NCBI RefSeq assembly: GCF_001591465.1 | Contig: NZ_BCUY01000005.1 | Span: 1-64,000 of the forward strand | DNA length: 64,000 nt | Source of the DNA: Cytobacillus firmus NBRC 15306 | GTDB taxonomy: Bacteria; Bacillota; Bacilli; Bacillales; Cytobacillaceae | Direction: 5' to 3' | Shown here: positions 17,699-27,803 of the stretch, piece by piece | Layout of the letters: each line of letters opens with the position of its first letter | How positions within the stretch are numbered: position 1 is the stretch's first letter | The notes under the pieces: generated by a model | The model's input: only the letters and a program-made list of their open reading frames with translations | What the model was told of the DNA's origin: nothing | Databases searched by the model: none | Translations under genes and position numbers: made by a program

Positions 17699-18479
17699 AT
17701 CCATTGCTATTATAATTTTAATATTGATCACATCCCTGGCCGGATATTATTTCCGATTACTGACCTTTTCAGGCAGTATAGCGGCATTCATTGTGGGTGC
17801 GGCAGCAGCCTGGGGATTTGGTTTTTATGGCCTTCTTGTCCTGGGGTTCTTTTTTGCAAGTTCAAGCTTCTGGTCAAAATTTAAAAGCCATAAAAAAAGG
17901 GAATTCGAAAATAAGCATGCAAAAGGATCAAGAAGGGATTGGCAGCAGGTTGCTGCCAATGGAGGCATAGCAGCTATTGCCAGCATATTTTATCTGCTGA
18001 ATCAATCACAGGCTTGGCTGATAATGTTTCTTATCGGACTTGCTGCAGCAAACTCGGATACATGGGCTTCAGAAATTGGCTCATTAAGTCAAAAACCCCC
18101 CATTTCTCTGAAGACCTGGAGGACAATAGAAACGGGTACTTCCGGTGCTGTCAGTATTTTGGGCACACTTGCAGCTTTGTCAGGTTCTTTTACAGTTGCC
18201 CTTCTATCAAATATGCTGTTTCACATTTCAATTTATGAGGTTTTGCTGATTGGAGTTTTTGGGTTTGCGGGGAATTTGATTGATTCTTTATTGGGTGCTT
18301 TTTTTCAAGCTGAATACAAGTGCCTGGTATGCAGTTCAAACGTGGAAACAGCCGAACATTGCGGGCAGCCGGCCTCGTTGGTAAAAGGGTGGCATTTTGC
18401 AGATAATGATTTTGTTAATTTTTTTTCAGGTTTAGCTTCTGCCTCGGTGGGAATGCTTCTATATATCTTATTGGCATAA
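17691..18479 (+). CDS. DUF92 family membrane protein
   Basis: 262 residues, about six or seven membrane helices. Matches DUF92 (TIGR00297-type) proteins: N-terminal LTFSGSIAAFIVGAAAAWGFG, the cytosolic basic loop KSHKKREFENKHAKGSRRDWQQV written around residues 62-85, the SDTWASEIG motif (about 122-130) and the cysteine-bearing loop near YKCLVCSSN. In plants and algae a homologous domain is a phytyl-phosphate kinase (VTE6); in Bacillus the substrate is unknown. It starts within the end of yqgN (GTG at 17688 is an alternative start). Confidence 0.85.
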   Translation: MLESIAIIILILITSLAGYYFRLLTFSGSIAAFIVGAAAAWGFGFYGLLVLGFFFASSSFWSKFKSHKKREFENKHAKGSRRDWQQVAANGGIAAIASIFYLLNQSQAWLIMFLIGLAAANSDTWASEIGSLSQKPPISLKTWRTIETGTSGAVSILGTLAALSGSFTVALLSNMLFHISIYEVLLIGVFGFAGNLIDSLLGAFFQAEYKCLVCSSNVETAEHCGQPASLVKGWHFADNDFVNFFSGLASASVGMLLYILLA

Positions 18480-18510
18480 AGGGACTTTGCTGTTCTCTAC
18501 AATAAAGTAA

Positions 18511-19476
<966 letters not shown>

Positions 19477-19564
19477 GCATGTATCAATGGTGAAATTTAT
19501 TTTGCTTTATAGAATGGATAAAAATTATTCCCTCTTCTCACAATAAAGAAGAGGAGGGAATTCA

Positions 19565-19768
19565 ATGTCTCGATTACTATCTATTTTTATGATTGGGCTT
19601 GGAACTTATTATGCCTATCATAACCGTTATCGGTTGATTAATGTTATTTTCGGGAATGTTTTTCTGCGGAAACTGCTGGTTACTTCAGTCATGAGTTTTC
19701 CGCTTGTCCGCGACAGGATGATGAGCTCTGTTTTCTCTTCCGGGCCATCGGAAAGGCGGCAATCATGA
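19565..19768 (+). CDS. small uncharacterised protein (yqgO position)
   Basis: A 67-residue basic protein with an amphipathic or membrane-associated N-terminal helix (LLSIFMIGLGTYYAY) and a short serine-rich tail. I do not recognise a family. GAGGAGGGAATT stands eight bases before the ATG, and a terminator follows, so it looks like a real independent gene. Its position immediately upstream of the rhomboid gene corresponds to B. subtilis yqgO, but I cannot confirm homology. Confidence 0.7.
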   Translation: MSRLLSIFMIGLGTYYAYHNRYRLINVIFGNVFLRKLLVTSVMSFPLVRDRMMSSVFSSGPSERRQS

Positions 19769-19771
19769 AGT

Positions 19772-19795
19772 AAAAAGACCGTAATAGGTCTTTTT
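19772..19795 (+). terminator. terminator after the small gene
   Basis: AAAAAGACC pairs with GGTCTTTTT across a six-base loop. Confidence 0.85.
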
Positions 19796-19903
19796 ATTTT
19801 GCCGATATCTTTTGGTGCTTTTTCTTTTACAAAAGGATTCTTTATTGCCTATAGTTAAATAAAGTATAGTAATTACTGCAGCATATAGAGAGTGGGGGAA
19901 GAA

Positions 19904-21424
19904 TTGGCCGTTCAAGAGGATTATGTATTTTGGAAACTTGCGGATTATTTCATATCTGACCAGGGGTACAGAATGATTCAGTTATCTGGTGATCAGGATG
20001 AATTATGGCTTGAAAGGATGGAGGATAAAACCATAAAGGCAATCAGGCTCTTAAAATATAATCTTGACTGGAGCAATTGGATGCAGCGGGATATTGAAAT
20101 GACTGCTCAAAAAGCTGAATCGGTCAGGAAGCAGCTTGGAAAAAGGGAAATGCCGGTTTTAAATATCTATGTTTCTGCGTACCTCCCTGTTGATGACTAT
20201 GAATTCCGCATCACAGACCCCTTCATGCCTGAAAATGGGAAAGCCTCTGTCCAAACCATTATCATTGAATCCGGCAAACCGGAAAGCCTGCATGCAGTTG
20301 AAGAAATTTTCGAAAAACCGTTAACCCTTCCTGCCGGAAATTATACGGAAATAGATGCCGATGCCCTGAAGCATGCTGCTCTTTCTAAAGCGGTAAAAAC
20401 AGCAAAAAAAGAAAAGGAAATGTTCAATTTTGGAAAGCCTTTTTTCACGTATATATTTATGGTTATTCAAGTTGCTGTTTTTTTACTTTTGGAAGCAATG
20501 GGAGGCAGCACAGATACATCGACGTTAATTAAGTATGGGGCTAAATTTAATCCATTAATTCTTGATGGGGAATGGTGGAGGTTTTTAACCCCGATTGTCC
20601 TTCATATTGGGCTGCTTCATTTATTAATGAATACACTTGCCTTATTTTATCTTGGATCGGCAGTGGAACGGGTGTATGGAAATATTAGATTTCTATTTAT
20701 CTATTTGGCTGCTGGATTTGGCGGAACATTAGCCAGTTTTGTTTTTAGTCCTGCACTTTCAGCCGGGGCCAGCGGAGCTATTTTTGGCTGCTTTGGGGCA
20801 CTTTTATATTTTGGGCTCATTTATCCAAGCCTTTTCTTCCGGACCATGGGATTTAATATACTTGTTGTATTAGGAATCAACCTTGCATTTGGATTTACCA
20901 TCCCGGGAATTGATAATGCTGGACATATAGGAGGGCTGATTGGCGGATTTCTTGCTACTGGAATCGTGCATTTTCCCAAGAAGAAAAAGCTTTTGCTTCA
21001 GCTGCTGTTTTTAGCTGGATCATTCTGTCTGGCTGCCGGCTTGCTGAAGTATGGGTTCAATGAACCGGGAAGACTATTAAATGAACAAACTGCTATGGTA
21101 ATGGCCCAGGAACATATCAATGGTGAAGAGTTTGAAAAGGCTCGTTTAATGCTTGCTGATTTTATTGAAGAAGGGAATTCTTCACCGAAAGTCTATTTTC
21201 TATTATCATATACTGAAATAAAAGTGGGGAGGTTAAAAGAAGCAGAAGAGCACCTGCTTCATGTAATTAAGGAAGATGCTTCCTTTCATGAAGCACATTA
21301 TAATCTTGCACTAATCTATTTAGAAGAAAAGCAGCCGGAAAAAGCAAGGAATCATGCACAAAAGGCCGCTGATCTTCAGCCGGATCAGGAGGAGTATCAA
21401 AAGCTGTTAAATCAAATAGAATGA
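19904..21424 (+). CDS. gluP: rhomboid intramembrane serine protease GluP
   Basis: Cleaves membrane proteins within the bilayer; in B. subtilis GluP (YqgP) is reported to act on the magnesium transporter MgtE with FtsH. The 506-residue protein has a cytosolic N-terminal domain (about 1-170), a six-helix rhomboid core with the entrance signature EWWRFLTPIVLHIGLLHLLMN split around residues 223-243, catalytic Ser in GASGAIFG (about 289) and His in GHIGGLIGG (about 339), and a C-terminal TPR region of at least two units (about 400-500). TTG 19904 is favoured over GTG 19892 because the G-rich site abuts the latter. Confidence 0.95.
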   Translation: MAVQEDYVFWKLADYFISDQGYRMIQLSGDQDELWLERMEDKTIKAIRLLKYNLDWSNWMQRDIEMTAQKAESVRKQLGKREMPVLNIYVSAYLPVDDYEFRITDPFMPENGKASVQTIIIESGKPESLHAVEEIFEKPLTLPAGNYTEIDADALKHAALSKAVKTAKKEKEMFNFGKPFFTYIFMVIQVAVFLLLEAMGGSTDTSTLIKYGAKFNPLILDGEWWRFLTPIVLHIGLLHLLMNTLALFYLGSAVERVYGNIRFLFIYLAAGFGGTLASFVFSPALSAGASGAIFGCFGALLYFGLIYPSLFFRTMGFNILVVLGINLAFGFTIPGIDNAGHIGGLIGGFLATGIVHFPKKKKLLLQLLFLAGSFCLAAGLLKYGFNEPGRLLNEQTAMVMAQEHINGEEFEKARLMLADFIEEGNSSPKVYFLLSYTEIKVGRLKEAEEHLLHVIKEDASFHEAHYNLALIYLEEKQPEKARNHAQKAADLQPDQEEYQKLLNQIE

Positions 21425-21490
21425 TGCTGCCGGAATTTTCAGCTTGCTACCTGGGAAATAACAGCTGCATTTCCCTGCGAATTTTCATGA

Positions 21491-21522
21491 ATCATGCCAT
21501 TCAGTGGTATGATTTTTTTTTT
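21491..21522 (+). terminator. terminator of gluP
   Basis: ATCATGCCA pairs with TGGTATGAT (one G-T) around five bases, followed by a run of ten T. Confidence 0.85.
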
Positions 21523-21586
21523 GCATGTCAATGATGTTGAATAGTATGCAAGGAAAAGAATGGAACAGAATGCTGAGGTGGGGATT

Positions 21587-23047
21587 TTGGAGAAAGCGAG
21601 AAGAGAGCCTGTAAAGGTTGCTCTAAAAGATAATGTTGAATATCTTAGAGATGCTCTGGGAGTTGACAAAAGCTTTGATGTGATTCAGCTTGATGTTGAA
21701 TATGCAGAAAGGGAAATGGCTTTATATCTGGTAGATGGATTTGTAAAAGATGACATTTTGCACTATCTGATGAAGATGCTTGCCGGCCTGGATGCAGCCC
21801 AGCTGGAAGGAGATACACTTTCCAGACTGATAAAAACGTATATACCATACGTTGAGGTTGAAACAACTGATGATCTGGATAAAGTGGTGGATATGGTGCT
21901 CGCAGGGCCGACTGCTCTAGTCGTGGATGGTATCGATGAAGTAATTCTCATTGATGCCCGTACATATCCGGTAAGAGGCCCTCAGGAGCCCGATATTGAA
22001 CGTGTTGTCCGCGGTTCAAGGGATGGGTTTGTAGAAACCCTCGTTTTTAACACAGCTTTAACGAGGAGAAGGATTAGGGACAGGACACTGCGCATGGAAT
22101 ATATGCAGGTGGGCAGGCGTTCCAAGACAGATGTTGTTGTCAGTTATATTGAAGACATTGCAGATCCGGATATGGTGAAGAAAATAAAGGAGTCTATCTC
22201 TAAAATTGATACTGATGGATTGCCGATGGCCGAAAAATCAATAGAGGAATTCATTTCAGGCCGGCATTGGAATCCGTATCCCATGGTAAGGTATACCGAA
22301 AGGCCTGATACGGCAGCAACCCATCTTTATGAAGGCCACGTCTGCATCATTGTCGATGGTTCACCAAGTGTTATCATAACACCGACAACCTTCTGGCATC
22401 ACCTGCAGCATGCTGAGGAGTACAGGAATAAGCCGCTTGTAGGCGCTTATTTGCGATTTGTCCGATTTTTAGCTGTATGGGCATCCATTTTCCTTTTGCC
22501 ATTATGGTATTTATTTGCGATAGAGCCGCAGCTTCTTCCTGATGCATTATCCTATGTCGGACCCAATGAAACGGGAGAGCTGCCATTAGTCGTTCAGTTC
22601 CTGATGATAGAGCTTGGTCTCGATATGCTGAGGATGGCTGCGATCCATACTCCTTCCGCCCTGGCCACTGCATTGGGACTGGTGGCGGCCCTGATGATTG
22701 GTCAGGTAGCAGTTGAAGTGGGATTGTTTATTAATGAAGTCATTCTTTATTTAGCAATAGCGGCAATTGGAACATTTTCAACCCCAAGCTATGAAATGAG
22801 CCTGGCAAACAGGCTAATAAGAATTGGTCTGCTGATATCAACCAGTATATTCCATACATACGGCTATGTAGTTGGCATCATGCTGATGATAATCATGCTT
22901 GCCAGAATGAAGTCTTTTGGAGTGCCTTATTTGTGGCCATTCATCCCTTTCAATCTGAGAGCATTCAGGGATGTATTGTTAAGATCGCCAATACCATTGA
23001 AAAACAGGCGGCCGCGTTTCCTGCATCCAAAGGATCCGGACCGCTGA
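21587..23047 (+). CDS. spoVAF: SpoVAF-like GerA-family spore membrane protein
   Basis: 486 residues with the GerA A-subunit layout: a soluble N-terminal half (about 1-280), then about five membrane helices. Stretches characteristic of SpoVAF are present (GRRSKTDVVVSYIEDIADP, GLPMAEKSIEEFISGR, SPSVIITPTTFWHH). SpoVAF forms an ion channel with FigP that amplifies germination in B. subtilis. It usually lies at the end of the spoVA operon, while here it stands alone between gluP and yqgQ, so a spoVAF paralogue is possible. TTG 21587 has GAGGTGGGG upstream; ATG 21560 with AAGGAAAAG is an alternative. Ends in a terminator. Forespore expression (SigG) is expected but I see no sure promoter. Confidence 0.88.
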   Translation: MEKARREPVKVALKDNVEYLRDALGVDKSFDVIQLDVEYAEREMALYLVDGFVKDDILHYLMKMLAGLDAAQLEGDTLSRLIKTYIPYVEVETTDDLDKVVDMVLAGPTALVVDGIDEVILIDARTYPVRGPQEPDIERVVRGSRDGFVETLVFNTALTRRRIRDRTLRMEYMQVGRRSKTDVVVSYIEDIADPDMVKKIKESISKIDTDGLPMAEKSIEEFISGRHWNPYPMVRYTERPDTAATHLYEGHVCIIVDGSPSVIITPTTFWHHLQHAEEYRNKPLVGAYLRFVRFLAVWASIFLLPLWYLFAIEPQLLPDALSYVGPNETGELPLVVQFLMIELGLDMLRMAAIHTPSALATALGLVAALMIGQVAVEVGLFINEVILYLAIAAIGTFSTPSYEMSLANRLIRIGLLISTSIFHTYGYVVGIMLMIIMLARMKSFGVPYLWPFIPFNLRAFRDVLLRSPIPLKNRRPRFLHPKDPDR

Positions 23048-23050
23048 TCG

Positions 23051-23083
23051 AAATCCCTTCCTGCCTGGAAGGGATTTTTTATA
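23051..23083 (+). terminator. terminator of the spoVAF-like gene
   Basis: AAATCCCTTCC pairs with GGAAGGGATTT around a five-base loop, followed by T. Confidence 0.9.
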
Positions 23084-23173
23084 TATTCTAGGGGCTTCTC
23101 TATCTTGAGAAGGGGGGGATTTTAGATTATACTTTAATGTGGTATAAACTTATCAATAAGGCAGAGGTACAGA

Positions 23174-23374
23174 ATGAAAACCATTTATGATATACAGCAG
23201 TTTCTAAAGAAATATGGGACTATCATCTACATAGGGGATCGGGAAGCCGATTTGGAGCTTATGGCTGCTGAATTAAAAGAGCTATATGATTCCCAGCTTA
23301 TTGATGTAAAAGACTATCAGAGCAGCATCTTGATCCTGCGGACTGAAATTCAGAATCTTAAAGAGAATAAATAG
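23174..23374 (+). CDS. yqgQ: YqgQ family protein (DUF910)
   Basis: A 66-residue, all-helical acidic protein of the YqgQ family (MKTIYDIQQFLKKYGTIIY start; MAAELKELYDSQLID middle). The B. subtilis protein forms a small helical bundle reported to bind single-stranded nucleic acid; the role is unproven. It is 19 bases upstream of glcK, with which it is co-transcribed in most Bacillus. AAGGCAGAGG precedes the ATG. Confidence 0.9.
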   Translation: MKTIYDIQQFLKKYGTIIYIGDREADLELMAAELKELYDSQLIDVKDYQSSILILRTEIQNLKENK

Positions 23375-23393
23375 AAAGAAAAGGTGATGGAGT

Positions 23394-24356
23394 TTGGCAG
23401 AAAAATGGCTGGTTGGGGTAGATTTAGGCGGAACAACAACAAAGCTTGCTTTTATCAACTACTATGGGGAAATAATTCATAAATGGGAAATTCCCACGGA
23501 TAATAGTGAAGAAGGAAAAAATATTACAATAAATATAGCTAAAGCCATCGATCATAAATTGGAGGAATTGGATTTAAACAAGGATAAAATTATCGGCATT
23601 GGCATGGGGGCGCCAGGTCCTGTAAATCTGGCAACAGGTGTTGTATATAATACTGTTAATTTAGGCTGGAAAGATAATTATCCGCTGAAGGATCTGCTTG
23701 AAGTGGAAACGTCACTTCCAGTCATCATTGATAATGATGCTAATTGTGCTGCTCTCGGGGAAATGTGGAAGGGTGCCGGAAATGGCGCTAAAGATCTGGT
23801 ATGTGTAACACTTGGAACAGGTGTCGGCGGAGGCGTAATTGCCAACGGAGATATTGTGCAGGGAGTCAGCGGGGCTGCAGGTGAAATAGGCCACATTACG
23901 TCCATTCCTGTTGGCGGGGCTCAGTGCAATTGCGGCAAAACGGGCTGCCTTGAAACAATTGCATCTGCTACAGGGATTGTCCGGCAGGCTCTTGAAAACC
24001 TGGAATCTGGCGGAGAAGGGGCTCTATCTCAATTGTACAAGGAGCATGGGTTTATTACTGCAAAAGATGTTTTCGATTCGGCAAGGAATGGGGATGAAAC
24101 ATCGCTTTTAGTAGTCAATAATACAGCTATGCACCTAGGATTGGCATTGGCAAATATTGCGAATATGTTAAATCCGGAGAAAATAGTATTGGGCGGTGGA
24201 GTTTCCAGAGCAGGAGATATACTGCTTAAGCCGGTTATTTCAAATTTTATTAAATTTGCGTTTCCAAGAGTGAAGGAGTCAACAGTCATTGATATTGCGA
24301 CATTGGGCAATGATGCCGGAGTAATTGGTGCAGCCTGGCTGGCGAAAAATAAGTAA
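23394..24356 (+). CDS. glcK: glucokinase (ROK family)
   Basis: Phosphorylates free glucose to glucose-6-phosphate with ATP in the cytoplasm. The 320-residue protein shows the N-terminal phosphate-binding [10 protein letters not shown], the substrate motif [11 protein letters not shown], and the ROK zinc motif [10 protein letters not shown] (about residues 178-187). Starts at TTG with AAAGGTGATGGAG upstream. It follows yqgQ and ends with a terminator. The gene is the ortholog of B. subtilis yqgR by position and motifs. Confidence 0.95.
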   Translation: MAEKWLVGVDLGGTTTKLAFINYYGEIIHKWEIPTDNSEEGKNITINIAKAIDHKLEELDLNKDKIIGIGMGAPGPVNLATGVVYNTVNLGWKDNYPLKDLLEVETSLPVIIDNDANCAALGEMWKGAGNGAKDLVCVTLGTGVGGGVIANGDIVQGVSGAAGEIGHITSIPVGGAQCNCGKTGCLETIASATGIVRQALENLESGGEGALSQLYKEHGFITAKDVFDSARNGDETSLLVVNNTAMHLGLALANIANMLNPEKIVLGGGVSRAGDILLKPVISNFIKFAFPRVKESTVIDIATLGNDAGVIGAAWLAKNK

Positions 24357-24364
24357 ATTGAGAG

Positions 24365-24397
24365 AAAAGTGCCTGATGTGCAGGTGCTTTTTCTTTT
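24365..24397 (+). terminator. terminator of yqgQ-glcK
   Basis: AAAAGTGCCTG pairs with CAGGTGCTTTT (two G-T pairs) around ATGTG, followed by T-rich sequence. Confidence 0.6.
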
Positions 24398-24523
24398 TCT
24401 CCAAAAGTGAGAGTTTAGGCAAGAATCCCTGGTTAGATTACAGCTGCTCATTTTTACAAAGTTGTACAGTCATCTTTTTTTCTTTTTCTCATAAAATTGA
24501 AATGATGGAAAGGGGGAGAAAAG

Positions 24524-25711
24524 ATGAAAGTCAAAGTCCGCTCAGGAGATTCCTTATGGTATTACAGTCAGCTCTTTATGATGCCAGTCAATCTCATTGC
24601 TGATGCTAATCCCGGGATTAATCCTGCATCACTAACGATAGGCCGGGAAATTAATATTCCCGGCTTTACATTACTAAATTATACGGTTAAGTCAGGTGAC
24701 ACCTTTTGGAAGCTGAGTTCTTCACGCAACCTCTCTGTGGATGCTCTTCTCCTGGTTAATCAATCCCTTAATCCGAACAGCCTGATCCCTGGTACAGCTA
24801 TAAAACTGCCGAGGCGGGTCATTTCCCCAATTGTATCAGGCAGGAGGAATTATGATTATAAAGCATTAACAGCTGATATCTCCATGCTGGCAGATATTTA
24901 TCCGTTTATAAAAGTAAATACAATTGGCCAGAGTGTTCTTGGAAAGCCGATTCAGGAAATACGGTTGGGAAAAGGGAATAAGAAAGTGCAAATCAATGCA
25001 TCCTTTCATGCGAATGAATGGATTACGACCCCTATATTAATGGCTTTGCTGAACAGCTATCTTTTATCCATTACAAATGTCCGGCCGATAAGAGGAGTTT
25101 CAACAAAGCCTTTGTATAATTCGGTTGACCTTTCAATAGTGCCAATGGTGAACCCTGATGGGGTTGACCTGGTTTTGAATGGGCCTCCAGCGGGAGTCAG
25201 GGAGGAAGTTATTTCAATAAATAGGGGCAGCACTGATTTCACAGGCTGGAAGGCTAATATTAGAGGGGTTGATCTAAATAATCAGTTTCCTGCCAAATGG
25301 GACTTTGAGAAACAGAGAAGTGAACAAAGTGGCCCGGCACCAAGAGATTATCTTGGAGAAGCCCCATTAACGGAACCGGAAGCCATAGCTATGGCGGAAC
25401 TGGCAAGAGATAATCAATTCGATCGGATGCTGGCCTTCCATACACAAGGTGCAGAGTTTTATTGGGGATATGAGGGAATGGAGCCGCCGGAATCGGAGGT
25501 AATTGCGCAAGAGTTCGAGCGTGTCAGCGGTTATAGGGCAGTCCAGTACATTGATAGCTTTGCGGGTTATAAGGATTGGTTTATACAGGATTTCCGGATG
25601 CCGGGATTTACCATTGAATTGGGAAGAGGGATTAATCCGCTGCCCCTGTCACAGTATGATGATATTTATGAAGAGGTGCTCGGCATTTTCCTTGCATCGC
25701 TTTATATGTGA
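24524..25711 (+). CDS. yqgT: LysM-M14 peptidase (YqgT, gamma-D-glutamyl-L-diamino acid endopeptidase I-like)
   Basis: 395 residues: two N-terminal LysM repeats (about 3-45, starting VKVRSGDSLWYYS, and about 50-97, starting YTVKSGDTFWKLS) and a C-terminal M14 zinc carboxypeptidase domain. Zinc ligands are visible as HANEW (about residues 163-167) and a later His in AFHTQGAEFYW; the catalytic Glu is in FTIELGRG. It should cut the gamma-D-Glu-diaminopimelate bond in peptidoglycan stems, a reaction studied in Bacillus spores. No signal peptide is evident, as is common for spore-compartment or sporulation versions. Confidence 0.92.
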   Translation: MKVKVRSGDSLWYYSQLFMMPVNLIADANPGINPASLTIGREINIPGFTLLNYTVKSGDTFWKLSSSRNLSVDALLLVNQSLNPNSLIPGTAIKLPRRVISPIVSGRRNYDYKALTADISMLADIYPFIKVNTIGQSVLGKPIQEIRLGKGNKKVQINASFHANEWITTPILMALLNSYLLSITNVRPIRGVSTKPLYNSVDLSIVPMVNPDGVDLVLNGPPAGVREEVISINRGSTDFTGWKANIRGVDLNNQFPAKWDFEKQRSEQSGPAPRDYLGEAPLTEPEAIAMAELARDNQFDRMLAFHTQGAEFYWGYEGMEPPESEVIAQEFERVSGYRAVQYIDSFAGYKDWFIQDFRMPGFTIELGRGINPLPLSQYDDIYEEVLGIFLASLYM

Positions 25712-25802
25712 AAAAATCAACTTTCTGTATTGTATTTTAATCAAGCAGACATTAAAATTACTATCATACTAACATCACTATGCCAATAGTTCTATGGAAA
25801 CC

Positions 25803-25841
25803 AGCCGCTTTTCCAAAATGAAGACGGAAAAACGGCTTTTT
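25803..25841 (+). terminator. terminator of yqgT
   Basis: AGCCGCTTTTCC pairs with GGAAAAACGGCT with one mismatch, followed by five T. Confidence 0.75.
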
Positions 25842-25927
25842 CCTATTAAGCTTATTAATTCTATTTTTATTGAAACATTTTCATGCAATTTACGTACTTA
25901 TATTTAGGGAGAAAAGGAGGTGCGGAT

Positions 25928-27076
25928 TTGGTAAACATTGCAGATCAAAGGAAGTTTCTTTTATTATCTTTTATTCTGCTGGTTTTCTTATTTTTAATAA
26001 CCGGCTGCGTACAGCCTGAAAAAACTGAGATAGAGCAGAATAAGGATCAGGAAAAAGAAGCTTCTGAACCTTCCGCACCACCTGATGAAGCCGGAAACAA
26101 GAGCATTAAGACTATTCGGATAAAAGAAGGGGAATTTCAGGGAGCAAATGGCTGGCTCAGTAATGAGCAAATTGTTTACACTGTAAATGATGGCGCAGCT
26201 TACAGGATTTATGCTTATAGCCTGTTTTCAGGTGAACAAGAGCTTCTCTATGAAAGTTCACACCCGATTGCGTCTGTAACGGTAAGCCCAGCCGGCAAAT
26301 ACATACTGATTCGGTCATCACCTGGAACTTATGAAGCAGCCTTAACGGTTATAAAATCAAATGGAAAAGTTGTCTGGGAGGAAAATATTACTGGCTTTGA
26401 TTTTGCTGTTGAGTGGAACCCTTATCATGAAGAGTCTATATTAATTGCTTCATTTACTGAAGACTGGGATTTCACACCTTACCATATAGATATCTCAAAA
26501 GGGACATTAGCAGAATTAAACTTAAGGGAGCCTTTTGCTAAATGGGGGGATTCAAATTATCTTATTTTCCTTGATTGGGACAGTGAAAACCCGTCACTTT
26601 TCGCACCCCTAGTTAAGCAATCAATTGATGGAAATAATGAAACCCTCGTTGAGGAAGACATTTTTCAATTCGATGCTGCCAGGGACAGGCTAATGACCAT
26701 TACTGTGCCGGCAAATCAATCAGACCAGGCGCTGTATACTTTTATGGATAATCATTTCAAAAAGCTATCTTCATTTTCGGTACCTCATTTGACAAGGTTT
26801 TCGGATTGGCTGGTGCCGTATTATGACTGGACTCCCAGAGGAATCATTACTTTTCAGCCATTGTATAGCGCTGAGAGTGATTTGTATGCAGGCGGATTTC
26901 AGCTTATATCCGTTGACAGTGAAACCGGCGATAAGGAAGTGCTTTTCGAAGATATGGAAAATGCGCCGCTCAACTGTTCACCCGACGGGAAAGCCTGTTT
27001 AACAGGTTTCTATCTTGAGGAACTGATCATGACCGGCAGTAAAGAGGTCATTCGGTTAGTTGAACATAACGAGTAA
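25928..27076 (+). CDS. yqgU: YqgU-like lipoprotein with beta-propeller pattern
   Basis: 382 residues. A lipoprotein signal with lipobox LITGC (Cys near residue 27) is followed by a charged low-complexity spacer and a domain of repeated beta-strand segments (for example GWLSNEQIVYTV, YLIFLDWDSEN, DWTPRGIITF) typical of a propeller. It should be anchored outside the membrane. No enzymatic motif is visible. TTG 25928 has AAAAGGAGG about six bases upstream, settling the start over 25883. It is followed closely by yqgV as in B. subtilis. Confidence 0.85.
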   Translation: MVNIADQRKFLLLSFILLVFLFLITGCVQPEKTEIEQNKDQEKEASEPSAPPDEAGNKSIKTIRIKEGEFQGANGWLSNEQIVYTVNDGAAYRIYAYSLFSGEQELLYESSHPIASVTVSPAGKYILIRSSPGTYEAALTVIKSNGKVVWEENITGFDFAVEWNPYHEESILIASFTEDWDFTPYHIDISKGTLAELNLREPFAKWGDSNYLIFLDWDSENPSLFAPLVKQSIDGNNETLVEEDIFQFDAARDRLMTITVPANQSDQALYTFMDNHFKKLSSFSVPHLTRFSDWLVPYYDWTPRGIITFQPLYSAESDLYAGGFQLISVDSETGDKEVLFEDMENAPLNCSPDGKACLTGFYLEELIMTGSKEVIRLVEHNE

Positions 27077-27100
27077 TCAAGAAGGTAAAGGAGCAGAGAT

Positions 27101-27415
27101 ATGGCAATTGCAGATGTTACAGTCATTCCAATTGGAACAGGAACACCAAGTGTCAGCAGCTATGTGGCAGACATTCAGCGTGTATTAAAAAAATACGAGG
27201 AAAGCGGCAGAATCCGATTTCAGCTGACACCCATGAATACCATTATTGAAGGGGAGCTTCCTGATTTGTTTGAGGTCGTCCAGGCAATGCATGAAGTCCC
27301 TTTTGAAAAAGGCTTAATGAGAGTGGCGACAAATATCCGCATTGATGACAGAAGAGATGTTAAGAGGAAAATGGAAGAAAAGGTCCAAAGAGTTGAAAGC
27401 AAGCTAAATGGCTAA
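27101..27415 (+). CDS. yqgV: MTH1187-family thiamine-binding protein YqgV
   Basis: A 104-residue cytosolic protein with the ferredoxin-like beta-alpha-beta pattern of the MTH1187/YkoF-type family (ADVTVIPIGTGTPSVSSYVAD start; TPMNTIIEG middle). Members bind thiamine-like ligands; the role here is unknown. AAAGGAG precedes the ATG by nine bases and the gene is 24 bases after yqgU, so the two are an operon ended by the next hairpin. Confidence 0.9.
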   Translation: MAIADVTVIPIGTGTPSVSSYVADIQRVLKKYEESGRIRFQLTPMNTIIEGELPDLFEVVQAMHEVPFEKGLMRVATNIRIDDRRDVKRKMEEKVQRVESKLNG

Positions 27416-27418
27416 AAA

Positions 27419-27453
27419 TAAAAGGGCTCCCACTGAGGGAAGCCCTTTTATTT
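27419..27453 (+). terminator. terminator of yqgU-yqgV
   Basis: AAAAGGGCTCCC and GGGAAGCCCTTTT form a stem with one bulged A around ACTGA. Confidence 0.8.
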
Positions 27454-27504
27454 ACTAAAATAAAGCCCAATGCGCCGCGAGTTGGCGGTCACGCTGTGTT
27501 TTTC

Positions 27505-27678
27505 TTAGTGAACAGCAGGATATCCACTGTTAATTAAGGTCATTACAGAGAACCATCCGAAAACGGCAAGTGTTCCTACAGCAAAAACCAAGCCAAGGAA
27601 GTTCTTGTTCTTCAGTGCACTAAATGCACCAAAAGCTGCAAGAACTGCGACTAATGCAAAAATGATTGGTAGTCCCAT
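27505..27678 (-). CDS. yqgW: DUF2759 small membrane protein YqgW
   Basis: A 57-residue protein that is almost all membrane helix (two hydrophobic stretches with the ALKNKNF loop between), matching DUF2759. Function unknown. ATG at 27678 follows TAAAGGGGG by about eight bases; an upstream extension to 27732 lacks a site. It is transcribed toward the yqgV terminator. Too short to show more. Confidence 0.85.
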   Translation of the reverse strand: MGLPIIFALVAVLAAFGAFSALKNKNFLGLVFAVGTLAVFGWFSVMTLINSGYPAVH

Positions 27679-27803
27679 TAAAACAGCCCCCTTTATTTCG
27701 TGATCAGCAGGCAAAAGCCATATCAAAATCATTCTTCAGGTTATATACCCATTATGTAAAACCCAAGTATATACATTCGTCCTTTATTTTATATTTTTTT
27801 CTT

